From positions 1-5,966 of the forward strand of contig DEUU01000006.1 of assembly GCA_002362735.1 (NCBI GenBank): a stretch of 5,966 nt of DNA, read 5' to 3'. A model generated the notes under the pieces. It was not told where the DNA came from and searched no databases. It worked only from the letters and a program-made list of their open reading frames with translations. Source of the stretch: Dehalococcoidia bacterium UBA3254. Its GTDB lineage: Bacteria > Chloroflexota > Dehalococcoidia > Dehalococcoidales > UBA3254. A program made the position numbers and the translations under genes. Shown piece by piece: positions 1-5,196 of this stretch (positions within the stretch are counted from its first letter, which is position 1; every line of letters starts with the position of its first letter).

Positions 1-206
1 GGAGCTGTAGATGCGGGAGCTGAAGTTGAAGGTTTTGCTGAAGTTGCTGGAGCGGTAGAGGTGGGCGCCGAACTGGTCGGAGCTACGGTTGTTGGCGCCG
101 TGGTGGTGGTCGGCGATGACGAACAACCTGCCAAGATCATGGTGGTTAGAAGACATACAAGCAATACCAAACTAACAATTAGACTTCCTCTGACGCTGGT
201 TTTCAT
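1..206 (-). CDS. Solute-binding lipoprotein of Liv-type ABC importer, N-terminal fragment
   Basis: Only the first 68 codons are inside the window; the gene runs off base 1. The ATG at 206..204 is preceded by AAGGAG (220..215) with an 8-nt spacer. The protein begins MKTSVRGS, then has a hydrophobic stretch (about residues 9-26) ending in a lipobox LAGC with Cys28 as the lipidated residue, so this is a type II signal peptide and a membrane-anchored lipoprotein. Residues 29-68 are a low-complexity Ser/Thr/Pro/Ala linker that would hold a globular domain off the membrane. No ligand-binding domain is visible. The role is inferred from position: it is the fifth gene of an operon of Liv-type permeases and ATPases, 52 bp after livM, where a periplasmic-binding-type receptor (LivK-like, Peripla_BP_6 family) is expected. 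Ligand unknown. It could instead be an unrelated lipoprotein, but the context makes that less likely. Confidence 0.8.
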   Translation of the reverse strand, partial: MKTSVRGSLIVSLVLLVCLLTTMILAGCSSSPTTTTAPTTVAPTSSAPTSTAPATSAKPSTSAPASTA

Positions 207-214
207 CTTTTTAA

Positions 215-220
215 CTCCTT
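215..220 (-). promoter_or_regulatory. Ribosome binding site of the lipoprotein gene
   Basis: AAGGAG on the minus strand, 8 nt before the ATG at 206..204. It fixes the start of a gene that is cut by the window edge and supports reading this strand as coding despite an open frame on the opposite strand. Confidence 0.75.
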
Positions 221-258
221 CTCGTGATTTAATTTATTCCGGTATATTGTATCAACTA

Positions 259-1158
259 TTAATTAATATCAGTATGATTCTGGGATAAAACAATAACAGG
301 TTTAGTCTTTTTTATCCACGATTTAATCCGGGAGGTTAATTTTTGCAGCATTTCCCGACTAATGATACCTTCAGGGCGAAATACCAGAATAATGACCAGC
401 AAACAACCGTAAAAGATGTTGGTGAATTGGGATATCGATGAAGGAAACCAGAGCTGAATCGCCCACAAGGCCGGAGCGGACACCAGTATACCCCACATGG
501 TGTAGCGGCCGCCGATAAACAGCATCGCCATAATGGTTAGCACCAGAGAAAAACTGAAATTCTGGGCCAGTATTGACTGCATCGTAAAGGCAAAATAGAC
601 ACCGGCAAGAGCCCCTATCGCCGAGGCCAGGGTCATAACAAAAGTGCTGATTCTGGGCAGATTCATTCCCAGAGTTCTTGCCAGGTCCATGTCCGTGCGC
701 ATGGCTTCCAGCGCCCGGCCAAAGCGAGAGCTTTCTAAGCGAAAAATAATTATACCGCAGATAACAACTGAGATATAGATTGCCGGCAATAAACCCTGGA
801 ATTTGGGAATTCCCCATATTCCTCTGGCAGCTCCTATTAAATCTATATTATTTATTACCGCCACCACGATAAATATCAAAGCCATCGAGGCTGTCGCTGT
901 GACAATGCCCGTGGTGCGGGAAAATGCCATGGCAGTTAAGAACCCTATAATCGTTGCCAGTAATAAAGCTAGAATTATGGCCACACCATGAGGATAGCCT
1001 AAATATTTAGTAGTGTAGGCGGCAGTGTAGGCACCGATCGCCATGCAGTAAAATGGACCATTAAATAATTGTCCACCCCGGAATGGTATATACATAGCCC
1101 AGAGTAGTAAAATATAGACTCCCAATATTTGCAAATAGAGCAATAATGATCCCGACAT
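259..1158 (-). CDS. livM: Branched-chain amino acid-type ABC transporter permease LivM
   Basis: 299-residue inner-membrane permease, one of the two channel-forming subunits of a HAAT-family importer. About eight hydrophobic segments are visible (roughly residues 8-26, 34-50, 58-79, 84-102, 124-139, 172-192, 203-222, 247-261). The cytoplasmic ATPase-coupling (EAA-like) loop lies at about 146-170, with the pattern FGRALEAMRTD followed by ARTLGMNLPR, typical of LivM. The family's C-terminal GGxGT...G region is present but altered (GGRYTMWG, 216-223), followed by RPEGI (261-265), the usual end of the membrane core. A basic tail of about 34 residues follows. The ATG start is preceded by a modest AGAGGA with a long spacer (about 13 nt). 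It sits 41 bp after livH and 52 bp before the lipoprotein gene, in one operon. The substrate cannot be read from the sequence; Liv-type systems carry branched-chain amino acids but also urea, amides or aromatic acids. Confidence 0.92.
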   Translation of the reverse strand: MSGSLLLYLQILGVYILLLWAMYIPFRGGQLFNGPFYCMAIGAYTAAYTTKYLGYPHGVAIILALLLATIIGFLTAMAFSRTTGIVTATASMALIFIVVAVINNIDLIGAARGIWGIPKFQGLLPAIYISVVICGIIIFRLESSRFGRALEAMRTDMDLARTLGMNLPRISTFVMTLASAIGALAGVYFAFTMQSILAQNFSFSLVLTIMAMLFIGGRYTMWGILVSAPALWAIQLWFPSSISQFTNIFYGCLLVIILVFRPEGIISREMLQKLTSRIKSWIKKTKPVIVLSQNHTDIN

Positions 1159-1199
1159 CTTGTTCTGGTTTCCTCTCTAAATTAACTTGATATTGAACA

Positions 1200-2075
1200 T
1201 CAGGCCTTAGCTCCGAATACCCCGTTGGGTCTCAGAAGAATCACTATCATAATCGTCCCGAAAACCACGGCGTCGGTCCACCTTCCCGGTAAAAACGATT
1301 GAGATAGCACTTCGACCACACCTACTCCCAGAGCACACACCATGGCTCCTGTGAGATTACCCATTCCCGCAAAAAGCATTAATACCAGGGCTTTGGTAGC
1401 AAAAGCGTTTCCCAGCGATGGTGAAGCCATTTCAAGAGTCATGGCGACTAAAATAGCGGATACACCGGCTAACGTTCCAGCGACAGCAAATCCAATGATG
1501 CCAGTTTTATTAAAGGGAATCCCCAGGCTTCGTGCGATATCCAGGTCTTGCGCCATGGCCCGGATAGCTCTGCCTTGCCTGGTACGGAACAAAAAATAGA
1601 GCAAGATCAATACTACAACAAGACTGCCGACTAATACATAAATATCTGCCAGAGTAAAATAGATAACCCCAAACCTTAATCTGGCGCCTCCGGCAGTCAG
1701 CGCGGCAGGGAATGGGATATTGCGTCCAAAATTAATAAATTGTGAGCAGATGTCAGTCAAAACGATCGCGATTCCTTGCCCCAGTACCAGGGTTTCCAGG
1801 AAAGCACGCTTCTGTGCGAGAGGCCTGAAGAGCGGTTCGGTTAATAAGGTGAGAATTATTCCGATGATGATAAACGCTGGAACAGAGATGAATAAATTAT
1901 TACCGGTTAAGCCTAAGACAAGCCATCCTAAATAGGCCGTCATCACCACGATATAGGCGAAACCGAAATGGACAACTCCTCTGGCCAGAAGTAACAAAGT
2001 CATACCTACCACGATCAGGGCATAAACGCTGCCTGTGGCCAGGCCGCTTATTAATTGAGCGATGAAATTTTCCAT
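1200..2075 (-). CDS. livH: Branched-chain amino acid-type ABC transporter permease LivH
   Basis: 291-residue permease, a usual length for LivH and partner of LivM in the membrane channel. The N-terminus carries the LivH hallmark GLATGSVYALIVVGMTLLL (11-29). Further hydrophobic segments lie at about 35-57, 62-78, 95-110, 139-163, 192-212, 228-256 and 268-281. The ATPase-coupling loop is at about 165-191 (RTRQGRAIRAMAQD, then ARSLGIPFNK). The AGMGN motif (236-240) and the terminal RPNGVFG (282-288) are family-typical. The ATG is preceded by AAAGGA at 2086..2081 with a 5-nt spacer, so the start is well supported. It lies 23 bp after livF and 41 bp before livM, co-directional. Nothing suggests truncation or frameshift. 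Confidence 0.94.
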   Translation of the reverse strand: MENFIAQLISGLATGSVYALIVVGMTLLLLARGVVHFGFAYIVVMTAYLGWLVLGLTGNNLFISVPAFIIIGIILTLLTEPLFRPLAQKRAFLETLVLGQGIAIVLTDICSQFINFGRNIPFPAALTAGGARLRFGVIYFTLADIYVLVGSLVVVLILLYFLFRTRQGRAIRAMAQDLDIARSLGIPFNKTGIIGFAVAGTLAGVSAILVAMTLEMASPSLGNAFATKALVLMLFAGMGNLTGAMVCALGVGVVEVLSQSFLPGRWTDAVVFGTIMIVILLRPNGVFGAKA

Positions 2076-2098
2076 TCAATTCCTTTCGCTAAAAATTT

Positions 2099-2815
2099 CT
2101 ATCCGCCTAGATAAGCTTTACATACCTCAGGATTTTCGGATAACTCCTGGCAGGTACCGCAAAGAACGCTAGTCCCCAGATCAAATACATATCCCCGGTC
2201 ACCATATTTAAGAGCTTTGCGGGCATTTTGTTCCGTGAGTAATATGGTTTGACCTGATTTTTTTAAATCCAGTATGACCTGATAAACCAGGTTAACGACA
2301 ATCGGTGCGAGTCCCAGGGAGGGCTCATCCATGAGTAAAAGTTTGGGACTGGACATCAAAGCCCTGCCGATAGCTAACATCTGCTGCTGGCCTCCACTCA
2401 AAGTTCCAGCCATCTGTTTTTTTCTTTCTTCTAATATCGGAAATAAGTTAAAAACCCGACGCAGTTCATTTGAAATATCATGTTTAACGTGATAGGCACC
2501 AAGCTGCAGGTTATCCATGACACTCATCAGTGGCAAGATCCCTCGTCCCTCGGGTACGATTGAAATACCGGAGGCAACGATATTTTCGGTAGGCCACCTC
2601 GTAATATCCTTTCCCATAAAAAAAATGCTCCCCCGATTGGGGTGTATTTTCCCGAGTAGGGTATTGAGTAAGGTTGATTTTCCCGATCCATTACTGCCTA
2701 TTAACACGATAAACTCGCCTTCATCAACGGCAAGGTCAACTTTCTTAATAGCTTGAATATGACCATAGGAGACCGCCAGATCCTGAACGGTCAGGATGTT
2801 ATTCCTCTTTACCAA
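2099..2815 (-). CDS. livF: Branched-chain amino acid-type ABC transporter ATP-binding protein LivF
   Basis: 238-residue cytoplasmic ATPase that pairs with LivG to power the importer; full length for LivF. Walker A is GSNGSGKST (40-48). The Q-loop region is VPEGRG (87-92), the form characteristic of LivF. The ABC signature is intact, LSGGQQQ (139-145), and Walker B is LLLMDEP (159-165). The switch region reads LTEQN (193-197), where most ABC ATPases have a histidine; LivF proteins commonly have VEQN here. The start is TTG at 2815..2813, chosen because a strong GGAGG lies 6 nt upstream and no ATG or GTG is better placed. The first 17 bp overlap the end of livG in another frame, so the two are probably translationally coupled. 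It is followed 23 bp later by livH. Confidence 0.94.
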   Translation of the reverse strand: MVKRNNILTVQDLAVSYGHIQAIKKVDLAVDEGEFIVLIGSNGSGKSTLLNTLLGKIHPNRGSIFFMGKDITRWPTENIVASGISIVPEGRGILPLMSVMDNLQLGAYHVKHDISNELRRVFNLFPILEERKKQMAGTLSGGQQQMLAIGRALMSSPKLLLMDEPSLGLAPIVVNLVYQVILDLKKSGQTILLTEQNARKALKYGDRGYVFDLGTSVLCGTCQELSENPEVCKAYLGG

Positions 2816-3563
2816 GATAAGCCTCCACTACATGCGGGTCCTTCTGTATTTCCGCCGGTGTTCCGTTAGCGATTTTCTTTCCAAATTCAATGACCGTAAT
2901 GGTATCCGAGACTCCTGTAACCAGATGAACATCATGGGAGACAACCATTACCGTAATCCCGCTGGCACGTACCCGCTCAATGATATTTTTTACCTGTTGA
3001 GTTTCATCAGGTCCCATTCCGGCGGTTGGCTCATCCAGCATGAGAAGCTTGGGCTCTGTGGCCAGGGCTCGGGCGATTTGCAGAAGCTGGTGTTCGACCC
3101 AAACCAACTCAGATGCTATTCGGTTGGCCGACTTCTCCAGTCCAACAAATTTCAATAATTCCAGGGATTTATTTTTGATTCTGGTTTCCTGTGCTGATGA
3201 ACGGAAGGGAATATGCAGAAGAGTTCCCCAGATATCAACTCCGGTTCGGCAGTGCAAACCGGCCATCACATTTTCCATGACGGTCATTCTATCCATGACG
3301 CGGGCTTTCTGGAAAGTACGTCCAATCCCTATTTTAGTAATGGAATGAGGAGCAAAGTTGGTTATATCGCTGGATTCAAAGTAGATTTTTCCCTCTGAAA
3401 CGGGTAATAGTCCGGTAACCAGATTAAAAAAAGTAGTCTTACCAGAACCATTCGGACCGATAAGACCGTGTATCTGGCCTCTTTCGATGGTCAAATCCAG
3501 TTTGTCGACAGCCCGTAATCCGATAAAATCCTTACTTAACCCAACTGTTCGAAGAATGCTCAC
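2799..3563 (-). CDS. livG: Branched-chain amino acid-type ABC transporter ATP-binding protein LivG (degenerate signature)
   Basis: 254-residue ATPase, first gene of the operon. Walker A is GPNGSGKTT (36-44), the Q-loop is GRTFQKARV (81-89), Walker B is LLMLDEPTAG (173-182), and the switch histidine is in VVSHDV (His210). The C-terminal pattern NGTPAEIQ...VVEAYLG is typical of LivG. The odd point is the ABC signature: where LivG proteins usually show LSYGxQRRLEIARAL, this one has LVWVEHQLLQIARAL (153-167), so both the Ser and the Gly of LSGGQ are absent. I chose the GTG at 3563..3561 because GAGG (3572..3569) sits 5 nt upstream and the result matches the family length. The frame stays open to a TTG at 3611..3609, which would add 16 residues but has no ribosome binding site. 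Identity as a Liv-type ATPase is firm; the signature change is seen directly, and its effect on activity is unknown. Confidence 0.92.
   Translation of the reverse strand: MSILRTVGLSKDFIGLRAVDKLDLTIERGQIHGLIGPNGSGKTTFFNLVTGLLPVSEGKIYFESSDITNFAPHSITKIGIGRTFQKARVMDRMTVMENVMAGLHCRTGVDIWGTLLHIPFRSSAQETRIKNKSLELLKFVGLEKSANRIASELVWVEHQLLQIARALATEPKLLMLDEPTAGMGPDETQQVKNIIERVRASGITVMVVSHDVHLVTGVSDTITVIEFGKKIANGTPAEIQKDPHVVEAYLGKEE
2822..2826 (-). promoter_or_regulatory. Ribosome binding site deciding the TTG start of livF
   Basis: GGAGG on the minus strand, 6 nt before the TTG at 2815..2813 and inside the last codons of livG. The strong match and good spacing justify the rare TTG start. Confidence 0.75.
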
Positions 3564-3568
3564 GCTAA

Positions 3569-3572
3569 CCTC
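3569..3572 (-). promoter_or_regulatory. Ribosome binding site deciding the GTG start of livG
   Basis: GAGG on the minus strand, 5 nt before the GTG at 3563..3561. The in-frame upstream TTG at 3611 has only an AT-rich stretch before it with no Shine-Dalgarno match. Confidence 0.6.
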
Positions 3573-3745
3573 ATCTAATGATCGAAAAAGTAAGAGGATA
3601 TGGTTTTTCAAAATTTCAATGGATTAAAGTTTTGAGAGCATAAGACCCTAAAAGTGTTTGTGTTTTAACAGTTCTTTTCCGTCAATGAAAAAATCTTATA
3701 AAAATCGCATGAACGCTGGTCGTCAAAGAAGTTCTATATCCCGGT

Positions 3746-3773
3746 ATTATAGCACATCTATGTTTATTGTCAA
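3746..3773 (-). promoter_or_regulatory. Strong sigma-70 promoter of the liv operon
   Basis: On the minus strand a perfect TTGACA (3773..3768) is separated by 16 bp from a perfect TATAAT (3751..3746). TGC stands directly before the -10 box, an extended -10 element. Transcription should start near 3739-3740, leaving about 175 nt before the livG GTG. Both hexamers match consensus exactly, so high basal strength and control by a repressor would fit. Confidence 0.82.
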
Positions 3774-3776
3774 CAT
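3760..3776. promoter_or_regulatory. Dyad over the liv -35 box, possible operator
   Basis: ATGTT (3760-3764), 7 bp, AACAT (3772-3776): a 17-bp inverted repeat that covers the -35 hexamer at 3768-3773. A dimeric winged-helix repressor bound here would block RNA polymerase. The arms are only 5 bp in AT-rich DNA, so chance is a real alternative. Linking it to the adjacent MarR-like gene is inference. Confidence 0.35.
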
Positions 3777-3807
3777 TAAAATCTTCAAAATTAAAGCTAT
3801 TTGAAAT

Positions 3808-3821
3808 CCCTTGCAAAAGGG
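3808..3821. repeat. Perfect 5-bp dyad CCCTT-GCAA-AAGGG
   Basis: CCCTT, loop GCAA, AAGGG. As RNA it would be a small hairpin with a GNRA tetraloop, followed on the plus strand by a T-rich tract (to about 3836). As DNA it is a 14-bp dyad about 35 bp upstream of the liv -35 box. No plus-strand gene ends to its left, so a terminator role is hard to explain; an operator is possible. Confidence 0.35.
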
Positions 3822-3843
3822 TAATCTTTTATTTTAGAATACT

Positions 3844-3863
3844 TATAAATAGATCGGTTTATA
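3844..3863. repeat. Dyad TATAAA-N8-TTTATA
   Basis: Perfect 6-bp arms (3844-3849 and 3858-3863) with an 8-bp spacer. The size resembles a dimeric repressor site and it lies between the two divergent genes, but A/T-only arms occur often by chance in such DNA. Confidence 0.25.
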
Positions 3864-3935
3864 CGAAAATCATACTATTAATAATCAATAGATTAGCGTT
3901 CTAGAATACCCACGTTATTCATTAGATTGTCTGCC

Positions 3936-3949
3936 TCAGCTTCGGCTGA
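3936..3949. repeat. Short hairpin with TTCG tetraloop
   Basis: TCAGC-TTCG-GCTGA, a 5-bp stem closed by a stable TTCG loop, about 75 bp before the MarR-like start. It is followed by a mixed A/T stretch, not a clean T run, so it is a weak terminator candidate at most. It could lie in the regulator's leader. Confidence 0.35.
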
Positions 3950-4010
3950 AAATTTGTAATTTTTCTGGTTGTGTCTCCAGGATCGGTCCGGTATCGGAAT
4001 GAATTTTGCT

Positions 4011-4016
4011 AGGTGG
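4011..4016 (+). promoter_or_regulatory. Ribosome binding site of the MarR-like gene
   Basis: AGGTGG, 9 nt before the ATG at 4026. It favours this start over the in-frame ATG at 3999 and TTG at 3969, which lack a good Shine-Dalgarno match. Confidence 0.55.
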
Positions 4017-4025
4017 ATTGATTAT

Positions 4026-4628
4026 ATGGCAAGAAAAATTACCACCCAAGAGATCGAAGATATTTTTAAGTTGCATATCGTTCTTCATCAGGTAAATGAT
4101 ATCAACCATATGCATCGGGAAAAAGAATTAATAAAATATGCGATCACTCCGGAGCAGTCGTCAACATTGATTTGCATTTATTGCCTGGGGGAAAAGGCGA
4201 CTCCTGCAGAACTTTCAAGATGGATGGCCCGTGAACCGCATTCAATTTTTATTATTCTCAGGCGCATGACAAAGTTCGGACTCATTAAAATGGAGCCGCA
4301 TCCAAAAAACAAGCATATGTTTCAGGTTAGCCTCACTCAAGCGGGTTATGACGCCTTCCTGAATTCGGTTGAATTTCTCGCCCCCATCCAAATATTCACT
4401 TCTCTGTCTAAAGCCGAACGCCAATATTTATTGTATTTATTGATAAAATTAAGAAATAAAGGTATAAGGTTGAGGCGGTTAAAATTAAATGACTATAATA
4501 AATTAGTGAAATCATTCAAAATGCCGAATTTAGATGGTGAAAATACGCTACAGATAGAAAAAAAGGAAAAGATCAAAAGAACATCACTAATAAATAAGTC
4601 ACAGGCTCCGTTAAGACCTATGCGCTAA
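4026..4628 (+). CDS. MarR-like winged-helix transcriptional regulator
   Basis: 200-residue protein, probably a dimeric cytoplasmic DNA-binding regulator. Residues 8-38 form a likely N-terminal dimerisation helix. Residues 41-54 (ITPEQ...) and 57-90 give the helix-turn-helix: ATPAELSRWM, then the recognition helix REPHSIFIILRRMTKFGLI, a pattern typical of MarR proteins. The wing follows (90-104, PHPKNKHMFQVSLT), then TQAGYDAF (104-111). Residues 128-146 (SLSKAERQYLLYLLIKL) are the usual C-terminal dimerisation helix. Beyond this is a Lys/Arg-rich, low-complexity tail of about 50 residues (150-200), longer than the common 140-150-residue MarR. It is divergent from the liv operon, which suggests it controls that operon, itself, or both; the effector is unknown. 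An upstream ATG (3999) would add 9 residues. Family assignment is by motif reading only. Confidence 0.78.
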   Translation: MARKITTQEIEDIFKLHIVLHQVNDINHMHREKELIKYAITPEQSSTLICIYCLGEKATPAELSRWMAREPHSIFIILRRMTKFGLIKMEPHPKNKHMFQVSLTQAGYDAFLNSVEFLAPIQIFTSLSKAERQYLLYLLIKLRNKGIRLRRLKLNDYNKLVKSFKMPNLDGENTLQIEKKEKIKRTSLINKSQAPLRPMR

Positions 4629-4663
4629 AAATCTGACCCTTCGAGAAATTTATACTTTTGCGC

Positions 4664-4676
4664 AGAGTCTTACTCT
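4664..4676 (+). terminator. Weak stem-loop after the MarR-like gene
   Basis: AGAGT-CTT-ACTCT, a 5-bp stem with a 3-nt loop, 36 nt after the stop codon. No proper T run follows, so it is at best a weak or factor-dependent end signal. Confidence 0.25.
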
Positions 4677-4721
4677 ATTCAAACTTCTTTGTTGTATTAC
4701 CCACGAAAGCGATGCTAATCT

Positions 4722-4838
4722 GTCGTTGCGAGAGCTTGCCTAAAAACCTTTTCAAGGCCGAGGAATTTTCTCTCACTCCGAAGCTATCTCCCATGGAGAG
4801 TCAGGAGTTTACCTCGTCGCTACGGTCCTTGTAATGAC
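4722..4838. repeat. Decayed palindromic REP/MITE-like element
   Basis: The ends are an imperfect inverted repeat: GTCGTTGCGAG (4722-4732) against the complement of the last bases up to 4838 (GTCATTACAAG), 8 of 11 matching. Inside are nested perfect short arms: CGAGG 4759-4763 with CCTCG 4812-4816, ACTCC 4775-4779 with GGAGT 4804-4808, and TCTCC 4787-4791 with GGAGA 4795-4799 around a CAT loop. The end motif resembles the GTCATTGCGAGG-type palindromic repeats scattered between genes of many bacteria. No transposase or clear target duplication is seen. It is probably an old non-autonomous insertion. Confidence 0.6.
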
Positions 4839-4881
4839 AATTATTAAAAGACCCTGACTTCCGTTCGATTATATTCATTAT

Positions 4882-4914
4882 ATATTGACACGTATGTTAT
4901 AATATTGACACATA
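4882..4914. repeat. Direct repeat ATATTGACAC(G/A)TA, 20-bp period, flanking a -10 box
   Basis: Copy 1 is at 4882-4894 and copy 2 at 4902-4914; 12 of 13 bases are identical. The 20-bp offset is close to two helical turns, so a protein could bind both copies on one DNA face. The -10 box at 4898-4903 lies between them and overlaps copy 2 by two bases. Confidence 0.55.
4895..4903 (+). promoter_or_regulatory. Extended -10 promoter, probably for the TIGR04076-like gene
   Basis: TGT-TATAAT on the plus strand: a perfect -10 hexamer (4898-4903) with a TGn extension. No good -35 lies 16-18 bp upstream; the two TTGACA motifs (4885-4890, 4905-4910) are at wrong distances. Transcription would start near 4910, about 285 nt before the gene. 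Extended -10 promoters can work without a -35 box. Confidence 0.42.
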
Positions 4915-5079
4915 GAAGTTCATATAAACATGACGTAACATCAATCAAAGCATCTTGAGTATTTTATTAGTGGAATTGAATTATTTAAAATGGTGCGTAC
5001 AACGTGGATATATGACCCCCTCCCATTCTGGATTTTAGGAAGGATTATTTTCCCTTGTTTTGCTGTTGAGCCTTTTTAG

Positions 5080-5116
5080 TATCAGATCTGTCTTAATATC
5101 CGAGATACCTCTGATA
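5080..5116 (+). repeat. Inverted repeat in the leader of the TIGR04076-like gene
   Basis: TATCAGA (5080-5086) pairs perfectly with TCTGATA (5110-5116), and a smaller TATC-CGA-GATA hairpin (5097-5107) nests inside. It lies 80 nt before the start codon. It may be a leader RNA fold or a protein site; no T run follows, so it does not look like an attenuator. Confidence 0.35.
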
Positions 5117-5184
5117 GATGATCGTGATCGTTATTAAAATTATTGAATCAAATGATTCTCATGGAATATTCCCGGCTATTAACG

Positions 5185-5190
5185 AGGAGG
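5185..5190 (+). promoter_or_regulatory. Ribosome binding site choosing the ATG at 5197
   Basis: A perfect AGGAGG. It is 6 nt before the second ATG of an ATGATG pair (5197) and only 3 nt before the first (5194), so 5197 is favoured. In-frame upstream starts (TTG 5143, ATG 5152) have no such site. Confidence 0.7.
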
Positions 5191-5196
5191 TTAATG

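Larger units (their letters stand above)
3564..4025. other. Divergent intergenic region between livG and the MarR-like gene
   Basis: About 460 bp with no credible gene. It holds the liv operon promoter (3746-3773, minus strand) and about 175 nt of untranslated leader between it and the livG start. It also holds short dyads at 3760-3776, 3808-3821 and 3844-3863, an 8-bp palindrome TTCTAGAA at 3899-3906, and a TTCG hairpin at 3936-3949. The leader contains only trivial open frames (four or five codons) and no clear attenuator or riboswitch fold that I can recognise. I could not find a convincing -35/-10 pair for the plus-strand regulator. Confidence 0.7.
4629..5196. other. Non-coding region between the MarR-like gene and the TIGR04076-like gene
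   Basis: 568 bp without a credible gene. In order it contains a small hairpin after the MarR-like stop (4664-4676), a decayed palindromic REP/MITE-like element (4722-4838), a repeat-flanked extended -10 promoter (4882-4914), and a leader of about 285 nt with an inverted repeat (5080-5116). A 40-codon frame at 4712-4834 lies almost wholly inside the palindromic element and has no ribosome binding site. Confidence 0.65.

Noticed and set aside
61..288. 75-codon plus-strand open frame
   Set aside because: It is antisense to the lipoprotein gene, whose signal peptide, lipobox and ribosome binding site are clear. The plus-strand frame has a repetitive Val/Gly start caused by the linker codons.
371..817. 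148-codon minus-strand open frame inside livM
   Set aside because: It is another frame of livM, has no domain pattern, and the livM frame is unambiguous.
3609..3611. Upstream TTG start for livG
   Set aside because: No Shine-Dalgarno before it, while the GTG at 3563 has GAGG at good spacing and gives the family length.
3564..3739. Leader-peptide attenuator in the liv 5' leader
   Set aside because: Only frames of four and five codons are present, with no run of Leu, Ile or Val codons and no terminator-antiterminator pair.
3808..3836. Intrinsic terminator (CCCTT hairpin plus T-rich tract)
   Set aside because: The stem is only 5 bp, the T tract is interrupted, and no plus-strand gene lies upstream to be terminated.
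4712..4834. 40-codon open frame between the MarR-like gene and the promoter repeat
   Set aside because: No ribosome binding site, no recognisable motif, and it coincides with the palindromic element.
4885..4910. Classical -35/-10 promoter from TTGACA (4885) and TATAAT (4898), or TTGACA (4905) and TATAAA (4923)
   Set aside because: Spacers are 7 and 12 bp, too short for sigma-70; the site was kept as an extended -10 promoter with a direct repeat instead.
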